A stretch of 42,896 nucleotides of DNA. It comes from Steroidobacteraceae bacterium (GTDB taxonomy: Bacteria > Pseudomonadota > Gammaproteobacteria > Steroidobacterales > Steroidobacteraceae). The stretch spans positions 1-42,896 of the forward strand of contig JADGHX010000020.1 in the NCBI GenBank assembly GCA_019683695.1, given 5' to 3'. The translations under genes were made by a program, and so were the position numbers. Below the pieces are notes generated by a model. It was not told the origin of the DNA. It ran no database searches and saw only the letters and a program-made list of their open reading frames with translations. This document shows, one piece after another, positions 33,869 through 40,946 of the stretch (position 1 is its first letter; each line of letters opens with the position of its first letter).

Positions 33869-35061
33869 TGAGTGGGCTCCGCTCGGAACGCGAGGACGCC
33901 CTCGCCAGGCTTCTTCTCACCCATCGCGACACGTTGCGGCGCCACCTCGATGCCCGGGCGCACACGCTGCAGCCCGCTCACGACGACGATGTCACCTTCG
34001 GCAAGGCCTTCCCGTACGACCCGGAGGCCGTCACCCACGAGCGGGCCCAGCTTCACGGGGCGATACTGAACCTTGTTGTCGGGCCCGAGCGCGAGCACGT
34101 AGCGCACGCTCTGGTCCGTGCCGATCGCACTGTCGTTCACCAGAAGCGCGTCGTAGGCCTCGCTGCTCGGGAACTTCACGCGCGCGAACAGGCCCGGCGT
34201 GAAGAGACGCTCTTTGTTATCCAGCAGTGCGCGAACGCGGATGGTGCCGGTTTGCGGATCGAGCGCGTTGTCCACGAACACCATACGGCCTTCGTGTGGC
34301 GTGCCCTTCTCGTTCACGAGGCCAATCCAGATGGGCAGCGGATCCGAGTCCGCACCGCCCGGCCGATCGGCGTTGCGCACGCGAGCCGCATACTTGAGGT
34401 ACACCTGCTCGTCGCCGTCGAACTCGACATAAATCTTGTCGACGGAGACCACCGTGGTGAGCAAAGTCTCCCCGGCGGTGACGAGATTGCCCTCCGTGAC
34501 TTCCTCGCGGCTGACGACGCCGGAGATGGGCGAGCGCACCTGCGTGAAGGAAAGGTTGAGCGCAGCGGTGTCCACGGCGGCGGATGCGGCCTGCACGTTC
34601 GCCTCAGCCTGCTCGTTGCCCGCGACGCGCGCGTCGAACTCCTCACGCGAGATGGCGCGCTGCTCGAGCAGCTTCACCGCGCGTTCACGCTCGGAACGGC
34701 TCAGTGCGAGTTGGGTGCGTGCGCGTGCAAGCTCGGCTTGCGCGCGCTTCAGCTCGGCCTGATACGGACGTGGGTCGATCGTGAACAGGACGTCGCCTTT
34801 CTTCACCTCACGCCCCGGCTCGAAAGAGACGCTGGCGATGTAGCCGCTGACGCGTGGGCGCACTTCGACGCGCTCCACTGCGACGAACCGGCCGGTGAAT
34901 TCCTCGTAGTCCGTCACCTGCTTGCGGATGACTTCGGCGACGCTGACTTCGGGCGCTGGCATTGCGGTGGCAGCCGGCGCAGCTTCGTTCCGTGCGCAGC
35001 CCGCGGCGACGAGAATGGAGACAACCGCAACCGGAACAAAGATTGCTGACGTGCGCTTCAT
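33865..35061 (-). CDS. RND efflux periplasmic adaptor (MFP) lipoprotein
   Basis: A 398-residue membrane-fusion lipoprotein. The lipobox SILVAAGC puts the lipidated Cys at 22. Then come the typical parts: FVAVERVEVRPRVSGYIASV lipoyl half, an alpha-hairpin (RAQAELARARTQLALSRSER, RAISREEFDARVAGNEQAEA), LSFTQVRSPISGVVSREEVT second lipoyl half, and the beta-barrel and membrane-proximal domains (RVRALLDNKERLFTPGLFAR, VVVSGLQRVRPGIEV). ATG 35061 is chosen: GAGG is 5 bases upstream with GGGAGGAG behind it, and the lipobox fits; the longer open frame upstream is not credible. First gene of the adaptor-transporter-channel operon. Confidence 0.96.
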   Translation of the reverse strand: MKRTSAIFVPVAVVSILVAAGCARNEAAPAATAMPAPEVSVAEVIRKQVTDYEEFTGRFVAVERVEVRPRVSGYIASVSFEPGREVKKGDVLFTIDPRPYQAELKRAQAELARARTQLALSRSERERAVKLLEQRAISREEFDARVAGNEQAEANVQAASAAVDTAALNLSFTQVRSPISGVVSREEVTEGNLVTAGETLLTTVVSVDKIYVEFDGDEQVYLKYAARVRNADRPGGADSDPLPIWIGLVNEKGTPHEGRMVFVDNALDPQTGTIRVRALLDNKERLFTPGLFARVKFPSSEAYDALLVNDSAIGTDQSVRYVLALGPDNKVQYRPVKLGPLVGDGLRVVREGLAEGDIVVVSGLQRVRPGIEVAPQRVAMGEKKPGEGVLAFRAEPTQ

Positions 35062-35090
35062 GAGACCTCGGCTCCTCCCGACAACACAAC

Positions 35091-35219
35091 GGTGCACCGC
35101 GACTGTGTGCACCGGCTCGGGACGGAATTCTTCGCGATGAGCCTCGCAGCCGCTATTCACCCGCTGCGGGGTGATTGCGATTTCCGCGGATAGGGCGGCC
35201 GCTCCCTCTTTGGAGGGAG
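35091..35219. promoter_or_regulatory. Inverted repeats in the divergent RND/lpxR control region
   Basis: The 280-base divergent gap carries three inverted repeats: GGTGCAC 35091-35097 with 35107-35113 (7 bp, 9-base gap), TCACCC 35157-35162 with 35169-35174 (6-base loop), and CTCCCTC 35202-35208 with 35213-35219 (4-base loop). The first is close to the adaptor start, where a TetR-like repressor operator would be expected. No regulator gene adjoins the operon, so control would come from elsewhere. Confidence 0.4.
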
Positions 35220-35341
35220 ATGTGTTCCGGGCTTTTGCGGATTGGGTGTTTGGCCGGCAACAAGCAACATTTCCGTAACAAGAGCGGGCGCGGCGCTGTA
35301 TCGATTCGAGCGGCACGTCAACCCGAAGCGACAGGAAGGGG

Positions 35342-36430
35342 ATGAGTGGCTTGTTACGCAATCTGGTCTGTCTCGCATTGCTCGTAACGGCGAGCGCCGT
35401 GCACGCACGGGATTTCGGCGAGCAGGCGCAGAACACAATTCCGTGGACGAGCGAGCGCGGATATTCCATTCACATCGACAACGATCTTTTCTCGGGCGCG
35501 CATCGTGACCAGGACTACAGCTGGGGGCTCGGGTTCACGTACGCATCGCCGCGCCCGGGTCCGGTGCTCTCGCCATTGCATTCCCTGCGGAACCATTTCG
35601 ATACATGGCTCACGACGGAGGATTCCGCGGGGCGAAGCTGGGCGCCGGATCAGCAGGCGACGCAGATCGGGCTCATTGCGATGACGCCCTCGACATTGCG
35701 GGAGTCGGATCCATTGCCCGGCGATCGCCCGTTCGCGAGTCTTCTGTTCGTCACCAGCTCGCAGACACGCGTGCACGACAGCGGGCGCAGCGCACGCTTT
35801 TCCAGCCTTACCGTCGGCATGCTCGGGCTCGATCTCGCGGGGAACCTGCAACGCGGCGTGCACGCGCTCGTGCAAAACGAGCCGCCGCTGGGTTGGGGCC
35901 ATCAGATCTCCGCGGGCGGCGAGCCGACCGCGCGCTATGTCGAGGCGCGGCAGTGGTTGCTGGATGGCGAGGCCGCACAGGGCGGCGATCAGCCCGAAGT
36001 GAAATTCACGCTTGCAGGCAGCGCCGGGTACATCACGGAAGGGAGCCTGGCGCTGTCGGCTCGATGGGGGCGCATCCAGTCACCGTGGTGGAACTTCGCT
36101 CCGGAACTGAGCGATTACATGGCGGCACCCGTTGCCCCGGTGGCCCGTTTCAGCTCGCACAACCCGGCGGAAATTTTTGCGTTCGCGGGCGTTCGTTTGA
36201 AGGCGCGCGCCTACAACGCACTGTTGCAGGGGCAGTTCAGGCACAGCGATGTGCGCGTTCAGGGCCATGACTTGGCGCACTTCCACGCCGAGGCGTGGCT
36301 CGGGTTCGCGACCACGTGGTCGGATGTTCGCATCACATATGCGATCCGTTACGCCTCGGAAGAGATGAGGACGGAGCCGGGCGCGCGCAGCCTGATCTGG
36401 GCCGGGATCAATTTCGATCGCAGCATGTGA
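35342..36430 (+). CDS. LpxR-family (DUF2219) outer-membrane protein
   Basis: A 362-residue outer-membrane beta-barrel of the LpxR family; the Salmonella founder removes the 3-prime acyloxyacyl chain of lipid A. A signal peptide (LLRNLVCLALLVTASAVHA) precedes the family hallmark YSIHIDNDLFSGAHRDQDYS, where the conserved Asn-Asp lies in IDNDLF, and then WGLGFTYAS. The usual YTNG reads YSWG, so the catalytic Thr position is Ser, which may be tolerated. Further strand motifs include RPFASLLFVTSSQT and LGWGHQISAGGEPTARYVEA. ATG 35342 follows AGGAAGGGG closely. It is divergent from the RND operon, possibly sharing envelope-stress control. Enzymatic activity is inferred. Confidence 0.85.
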   Translation: MSGLLRNLVCLALLVTASAVHARDFGEQAQNTIPWTSERGYSIHIDNDLFSGAHRDQDYSWGLGFTYASPRPGPVLSPLHSLRNHFDTWLTTEDSAGRSWAPDQQATQIGLIAMTPSTLRESDPLPGDRPFASLLFVTSSQTRVHDSGRSARFSSLTVGMLGLDLAGNLQRGVHALVQNEPPLGWGHQISAGGEPTARYVEARQWLLDGEAAQGGDQPEVKFTLAGSAGYITEGSLALSARWGRIQSPWWNFAPELSDYMAAPVAPVARFSSHNPAEIFAFAGVRLKARAYNALLQGQFRHSDVRVQGHDLAHFHAEAWLGFATTWSDVRITYAIRYASEEMRTEPGARSLIWAGINFDRSM

Positions 36431-36442
36431 GCGTGCGTTTCG

Positions 36443-36498
36443 GTGCACGCGCACGGCGTGTGCACGCACTGCGCGTGCATCGCGTGTGCACGGCGCGC
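36443..36498. other. Alternating purine-pyrimidine tract
   Basis: Four blocks of strictly alternating purine/pyrimidine (36443-36455, 36456-36469, 36470-36480, 36481-36492) with GTGCAC three times and GCGCGC at the end. Such sequence can form Z-DNA and cruciforms under torsion. It lies 12 bases after the LpxR-family gene in a convergent gap. Confidence 0.5.
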
Positions 36499-36533
36499 TA
36501 ACGGTGGCCAGCAACCGGCTCCTCCCTGAGCCT

Positions 36534-36546
36534 CGTTCCGGGAACG
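36534..36546. terminator. Short palindromic hairpin at convergent gene ends
   Basis: CGTTCC (36534-36539), one base, then GGAACG (36541-36546), extended by one T-A pair. No T-tract on either strand, so a terminator role is only possible. Confidence 0.25.
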
Positions 36547-36606
36547 AAAGCTCGCGCTCCGGGTAAGCGCCGATGAGCGCCAGTGGGTGAGGCGCGCCGC
36601 GCTCGT

Positions 36607-37371
36607 TCAGGCCGTGAGACGGTGCTCCGGTGGCCGGCCGGTGGGATAGCCGGGCGCCAGGGGATGCAGGCGCTCGTCTCGCCCCAGGCCGCCGTAGAGA
36701 TCGAAGCCGCGATTCAGCCAGTCGAACAGCGAGTCCGATCGCTCGAGCGGCGGCAGTGTGTTGATGGCCGCCGCCCAGAGAAACACGCTCAGCGCGCAGA
36801 AGTCGACGTAGTTCGGCCGCAGGCCACCGAGCCAAGGCGTTTCGGCGAGTTGCACGCGCAAGGGTTGCAGTGAATCCCGTATCGCAGGCAGACGCTTCTC
36901 GCGACCGCTCACGACCTCCTCCAGCCGGCGGCCGCCGAGGAACGTGCGCTCGCGGCTTTCGCGCAGGTACTCACGGTCTTCCGGGAGCGCCTGGTTGTAG
37001 TTGTCCAGCACATAGCAGTGGTACATGTGCGGCACCACGTCCCGGAACATCCAGCGGTCGAAAAAGCGGGCGGCGACGTACTCTCCATATGTGCGGAAAA
37101 GCAGCGGTCGTTCGGTGTAGGTGCGATCCAGATACTGCGCGATTTTCCAGCTGTCCGCGATGACGCGGCCGTGATCCTGAATGATGGGCACCTGCTCGTA
37201 TCCTCCGCCGAGGATCTTGCGGATGCCGGTGAACGAGACGGGCTCGATCTCGTAATCGAGGCCCTTGTGCGCGAGCGCATAACGGATGCGCCACACGAAC
37301 GGGCTCAGCGTGACTCCATTTGCGAGGACGACGTCGTAGAGACGGATGGGAAGGCGTGTGACTTGGCTCAT
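36607..37371 (-). CDS. Glutathione S-transferase family protein, LigE-like
   Basis: A 254-residue cytosolic protein with an N-terminal thioredoxin-fold GST domain: LYDVVLANGVTLSPFVWRIR, ALAHKGLDYEIEPVSFTGI, QVPIIQDHGRVIADSWKIAQ then YLDRTY. The ANGVTxSPFVWR and DSWxIAxYLD pattern is typical of LigE/LigF-type beta-etherase-related GSTs and fungal Ure2-like relatives. The C-terminal helical domain follows (GGLRPNYVDFCALSVFLWAA). Known LigE enzymes cleave beta-aryl ethers in lignin fragments with glutathione, but many relatives have other substrates, so the reaction is unassigned. ATG 37371; no good ribosome-binding site. A TAAAAT box lies about 10 bases upstream, so the leader may be very short. 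It stands alone. Confidence 0.88.
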   Translation of the reverse strand: MSQVTRLPIRLYDVVLANGVTLSPFVWRIRYALAHKGLDYEIEPVSFTGIRKILGGGYEQVPIIQDHGRVIADSWKIAQYLDRTYTERPLLFRTYGEYVAARFFDRWMFRDVVPHMYHCYVLDNYNQALPEDREYLRESRERTFLGGRRLEEVVSGREKRLPAIRDSLQPLRVQLAETPWLGGLRPNYVDFCALSVFLWAAAINTLPPLERSDSLFDWLNRGFDLYGGLGRDERLHPLAPGYPTGRPPEHRLTA

Positions 37372-37785
37372 GGGGGCGGAATTTTAGCGGTGGACGAAGG
37401 CGCTTCTCGTATCAGAGAGAAATGCTCGGTGAGCCGACGCCTGGGCGCGGTGGATGCCGGAGGCGCGCGCGGCAGGCGACTTATGTCATCTCGGGCGAGC
37501 GGCCGGACGCGCGCGGTCGGGCGCAGCGTTCGCCGCGCCCGTGGCGCCCAGGGTGCCCCAGAAAAAATTCGGTGACCGAAATAGATGCATGCAAGTGGTT
37601 CCCGCTTTTACAGAAGTTTGCGAGCGCCGATGGACGTGACGGGCTGGGGAGAATGCCGGGACGGCTTCGCGACGTGCCCCCGTGCCCCGTGCGACGTCGT
37701 CGGCGCCGTGTGGTTTCGTTGCCGCATATAGCCGGCGCGTGCTCCTGTTTAGGCCGGTGGCATTCGACGATGCGTGCTACGGACG
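37372..37785. other. Gene-free stretch between GST and Gfo/Idh genes
   Basis: 414 bases without a credible gene. The only structured element seen is the palindrome TTCGGT-G-ACCGAA at 37568-37580, next to an A-run, which looks like a small operator and could serve the GST gene about 200 bases away. The other open frames lack family features. Confidence 0.45.
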
Positions 37786-39282
37786 TCACGGAGCAGCGGC
37801 ATGGACCAGACGCGACGGCTCAATGCCCGGGCGGCGTATCTCCTGGCGCAGTGTGGGCCGGCGGGAACGTTGTGGAATATCGAGCGGCACCCAGCGCCCG
37901 GACTCGAGCGATTGATGGATGGCCTGGATGACACACACGTCCGCCAGACCTTCCTCGCCAGAGGGCTCGGGCTCGCGATCCTGCAGAATGCAATCGGAGA
38001 AGTAGATCAGCTCCGGCGCGAACTGATCGCTCTTTTCCAGCCGGCGCTCGCGTGTGCGGCCGTTCGTGCGCAGGGTGTACGCGAGTCCTTCGGTGTATTC
38101 GTATGCCGGGTCGAGTGTGATGCTGCCTTTCGTGCCAACCACCGCGTACGTAGAGCGGTCCGCCGCTCCGAAGCTGCATGTGAATGAGGCGATGCGTTCG
38201 CCGGGAAACTTCATGATGACGGATACGGTATCCGGCACCTCCCGGAAGCGCCGGTCGCGCGGCCGCGTCGCCGCCGCGATGAGCTCCGTCGGCTCGGCCG
38301 CGAACGCAGCGCGTGCGGCGTTGATGCAGTAGATGCCCATGTCGTACACCGGTCCGCCGGTCAGCTCGTCATCGAGCCGGATGTTTCCCTGCGAGACCTG
38401 CTGAGAGAACTCGGAGCTGAAGTAGCGCAGATCACCGAGTTTTCCGGAGTGCGCGAGCTCCGCCGCTTCGAGGTTCGCGCGCTCGAAGTGCAGCCGATAG
38501 GCCGTCATCAGCTTCACGCCGTTCTCGCGAGCGGCCTCGATCATCTCCTCGCAGTCCTCCGCGGTGACCGCCAGCGGCTTTTCGCACAACACGTGCAGTC
38601 CCGCATTCGCGGCGCGCACGGTGTAGTCCTTGTGCATGTTGTTCGGCAAGGCGATGAAGACGGCATCGATCTCGCCGCTGGCGAAGAGATCGTCGACTTC
38701 GTCGTAGGTGCAGGTGTGCTGAACGCCGTAGCGCTTGCTGAGCGACTTCAGTTTCTGGCGATCACTGGAGACAAGCGCCGCGAGGGTGCTGTTGCTGGCT
38801 GCGTTCTTGAACGCTGGCAGCACTGCGACTTGCGCGATGTAGCCGAGGCCGATGACGGCGTAGCGGATTTTGCGAGGCCCTTGGGCGCTGCGAGTAGTTG
38901 CGGCGCGCCGGGTGCCGCGGACGGGTGTAGCGCGCAGGGCGCCCCGGGTAGCTGTGGCGTGTCGGGTGCCCTGGGGAGATGTGGCGCGTCGGGTCCCGCG
39001 AGCAGTTGCGCGGCGCTGGGTGCCGTGAGCGGCTGTGGAGCGCCGGGTGCTGCGAGCGGTTCTGCGGGATGGGAGTCGGGATGCTCTGCTGCTGCTTGCG
39101 TGCGATTTGCCCCCCGGATGCGCACGCCGAGCGGCGCTGTGCCGGCCGCGGTCGCCGTCAAGCGCGCTGCTTGCGGTCGCGCCCGCGCGCCTCCTGCCCG
39201 TGTGCCGCTGCCGGTCACGCGGTCCGGCGCCTGCGCCATGATCCTCGCGCTGAGTGCTCCTTCGCCGCTGGCGTCTGGCCAT
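37786..39282 (-). CDS. Gfo/Idh/MocA oxidoreductase with long basic N-terminal tail
   Basis: A 498-residue protein in two parts. Residues 1-137 are a low-complexity Arg/Thr/Ala/Gly tail with five nonapeptide repeats of the form GTRRATxxR (about residues 87-131). From residue 138 a normal NAD(P)-dependent oxidoreductase follows: KIRYAVIGLGYIAQVAVLPA as the dinucleotide fold, ALPNNMHKDYTVRAANAG, HVLCEKPLAVT with the conserved Glu-Lys-Pro, and GGPVYDMGIYCINAARAAF. It resembles the glucose-fructose oxidoreductase branch. ATG 39282 is chosen because GGGGAGG lies 7 bases upstream, so the tail is probably translated, although an internal start near residue 137 cannot be excluded. Substrate unknown. 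Confidence 0.85.
   Translation of the reverse strand: MARRQRRRSTQREDHGAGAGPRDRQRHTGRRRAGATASSALDGDRGRHSAARRAHPGGKSHASSSRASRLPSRRTARSTRRSTAAHGTQRRATARGTRRATSPQGTRHATATRGALRATPVRGTRRAATTRSAQGPRKIRYAVIGLGYIAQVAVLPAFKNAASNSTLAALVSSDRQKLKSLSKRYGVQHTCTYDEVDDLFASGEIDAVFIALPNNMHKDYTVRAANAGLHVLCEKPLAVTAEDCEEMIEAARENGVKLMTAYRLHFERANLEAAELAHSGKLGDLRYFSSEFSQQVSQGNIRLDDELTGGPVYDMGIYCINAARAAFAAEPTELIAAATRPRDRRFREVPDTVSVIMKFPGERIASFTCSFGAADRSTYAVVGTKGSITLDPAYEYTEGLAYTLRTNGRTRERRLEKSDQFAPELIYFSDCILQDREPEPSGEEGLADVCVIQAIHQSLESGRWVPLDIPQRSRRPTLRQEIRRPGIEPSRLVHAAAP
38890..39024 (-). repeat. 27-base tandem repeat encoding Arg-rich nonapeptides
   Basis: Five consecutive 27-base units encode GTQRRATAR, GTRRATSPQ, GTRHATATR, GALRATPVR and GTRRAATTR. 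Units are diverged in sequence but keep frame, so the array has been kept as coding sequence within the Gfo/Idh gene tail. Confidence 0.75.
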
Positions 39283-39392
39283 GAGCAGGCCTCCCCTTGC
39301 GTACGTGCACACTGCACCGCCGGCAGGGCAGCAATCCCGGTGCCGCAGGGGCCACAACCCGCTCAGAATCAAGAGCTTATTCGAGGCATTGC

Positions 39393-39421
39393 TTGACGGC
39401 TGCGGAGGCGGCAGGTCTAAT
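39393..39421 (+). promoter_or_regulatory. Sigma-70 promoter of the tRNA-Phe gene
   Basis: TTGACG (39393-39398), a 17-base spacer and TCTAAT (39416-39421) match the sigma-70 consensus well. The GC-rich discriminator after it (ACGCGCCCC) is typical of stable-RNA promoters under stringent control. Transcription would start about 10 bases before the tRNA. Confidence 0.75.
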
Positions 39422-39436
39422 ACGCGCCCCTCCGAC

Positions 39437-39512
<76 letters not shown>

Positions 39513-39521
39513 TAAATTCAC

Positions 39522-40571
39522 TTATTTTCCAACGACTTGCAATTTGGGTGTGCCGCGGAAATCCGGTGGTTGTGCCGTATTTGTGCCGTGAATTTCCGTG
39601 TTCGCCGCATGTATCGCCAGATGGTCCGCAGCCAGGTGCGCATAGCGACGAACCATCTTCTCGGTCTCCCAACCACCGAGCTCCTGTAACGCGAAGAGCG
39701 GTGTGCCGCTCTGCACGTGCCAGCTCGCCCACGTATGGCGCAGATCGTGCCAGCGGAAGTCTTCGATACCCGCGCGCCTGAGCGCGAGGTACCACGCCCG
39801 CGTGCTCACCTGTTTGATCGGCTGACCTTGGTAGGTGAACACGTGCGTGGGATGCTTCCCGCGCTGTGCGCGCACGACTTCCATCGCCGTGTCGTTGAGC
39901 GGAACCGCAATCGCCTTTCTCGCCTTCGCCTGATCCGGATGAATCCACGCGAGCTTGCGTGACAGATCGACCTGCTCCCAGGTCAGCCCCGTCACGTTCG
40001 CAGCGCGCAGTCCCGTTGCGAGCGTGAAGGTCGCCATCTCGCGCAGATGCTGAGGCAACTCGCGCAACAACACTCGCGCCTGCTGCCGGGTCAGGAATCG
40101 AACGCGCCGCGTCGGCTCTTTGAGCAGCCGTACGGCCGGTGCGCGATCGAGCCATTCCCACTCGCGCACACACTTGCGCAGAATCGCCCGAATCAGGGCG
40201 AGCACTCGATTGACCGTTCCGTTGCTGCATCCTTCGGCGAGCTTCGCTTCGGTGATCGTATCAATCAATGCTCGATTGATACTCTCCAGTTCACGATCGG
40301 CCAGATAGCGATCCAGCCAACGCAGCTTGGCTCTGTCGTCTTCGATCGAGGCCTTGTGGGCCTGCTCCCGAAGCCAGCGCACCGCTGCGTCCTGCCAGAT
40401 GCGTCGTGGCCGGTCCCCAAGCTTGTGCAGGCGCCAGACTTCGCTCTTCAGCTTGTCGTGCAGTTCCTGCGCCTGGGCTTTGTTGCCGGTCTCAGTAGAT
40501 CGTCGTATTCGCTCGCCGCTTGGCGTCGCGATGTCGATCCACCAGACGCTACCGCGTTTGCGTAGTGACAT
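39522..40571 (-). CDS. int: Tyrosine-type site-specific integrase
   Basis: A 349-residue tyrosine recombinase. The N-terminus MSLRKRGSVWWIDIATPSGE is an arm-binding type start; a core-binding SAM-like domain spans about 55-150; the catalytic domain holds Arg189 (ATGLRAANVTGL), His275 and Arg278 (WHDLRHTWASWH), Trp301 in place of the last His, and nucleophile Tyr310 (MVRRYAHL). All catalytic positions are filled, so it should be active. ATG 40571 has GGAGGA 7 bases upstream. The stop lies 10 bases from the tRNA-Phe 3-prime end, marking the tRNA as attachment site. It overlaps the preceding HTH gene by 124 bases in another frame. Confidence 0.95.
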   Translation of the reverse strand: MSLRKRGSVWWIDIATPSGERIRRSTETGNKAQAQELHDKLKSEVWRLHKLGDRPRRIWQDAAVRWLREQAHKASIEDDRAKLRWLDRYLADRELESINRALIDTITEAKLAEGCSNGTVNRVLALIRAILRKCVREWEWLDRAPAVRLLKEPTRRVRFLTRQQARVLLRELPQHLREMATFTLATGLRAANVTGLTWEQVDLSRKLAWIHPDQAKARKAIAVPLNDTAMEVVRAQRGKHPTHVFTYQGQPIKQVSTRAWYLALRRAGIEDFRWHDLRHTWASWHVQSGTPLFALQELGGWETEKMVRRYAHLAADHLAIHAANTEIHGTNTAQPPDFRGTPKLQVVGK

Positions 40572-40861
40572 ACCGTTTCCTCCGAACGTGTCACTCGCAG
40601 CGCTTGCCGCGGCCGAGGATACCGCGAGCGCAGATACTCTGCGAGATCCACCTCCAGGAACACCCAGCGCCGGCCGGCTTTGGCGCCCGGAAGCAATCCG
40701 CGCTTGGCGCGGCTGCGAACCTCCTCCGGGTGCATGTGCAGGAAGGCGGCGGCGTCTTCGAGATTGAGCGTCCGCAAGCCCGCGTCCTTGGAATCCGAAG
40801 GCTCGCGAGTCCGAGACTCGAAGAGATCCGCTTCAGGCTGGAGCGAGCGTCGAACGGGCAT
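40448..40861 (-). CDS. Helix-turn-helix protein, possible excisionase
   Basis: A 137-residue protein. A MerR/AlpA-like winged HTH spans about residues 28-82: LNLEDAAAFLHMHPEEVRSR, then KRGLLPGAKAGRRWVFLEVD and LAEYLRSRY, the pattern of phage and island excisionase or AlpA-type regulators, which control integrase direction. The C-terminal ~45 residues are Arg/Ser-rich and without recognised features; they overlap the integrase start region by 124 bases, so the gene may have been extended or frame-shifted relative to shorter homologues. Start is uncertain: ATG 40861 or GTG 40879, neither with a clear ribosome-binding site. Role inferred from position between integrase and relaxase. Confidence 0.75.
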   Translation of the reverse strand: MPVRRSLQPEADLFESRTREPSDSKDAGLRTLNLEDAAAFLHMHPEEVRSRAKRGLLPGAKAGRRWVFLEVDLAEYLRSRYPRPRQALRVTRSEETVCHYANAVASGGSTSRRQAASEYDDLLRPATKPRRRNCTTS

Positions 40862-40946
40862 AATGCGCGCAAGCGTCACTGCCCGCGGCGTGCCGCGGCA
40901 ACCGACAAATCGGCGCTGGCCGCCTTCTGATTCATCTGTATCGGCA

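Noticed and set aside
35062-35469. Upstream extension of the efflux adaptor into the divergent region
   Set aside because: ATG 35061 gives an immediate lipoprotein signal with a ribosome-binding site; the extension would overlap the LpxR-family gene.
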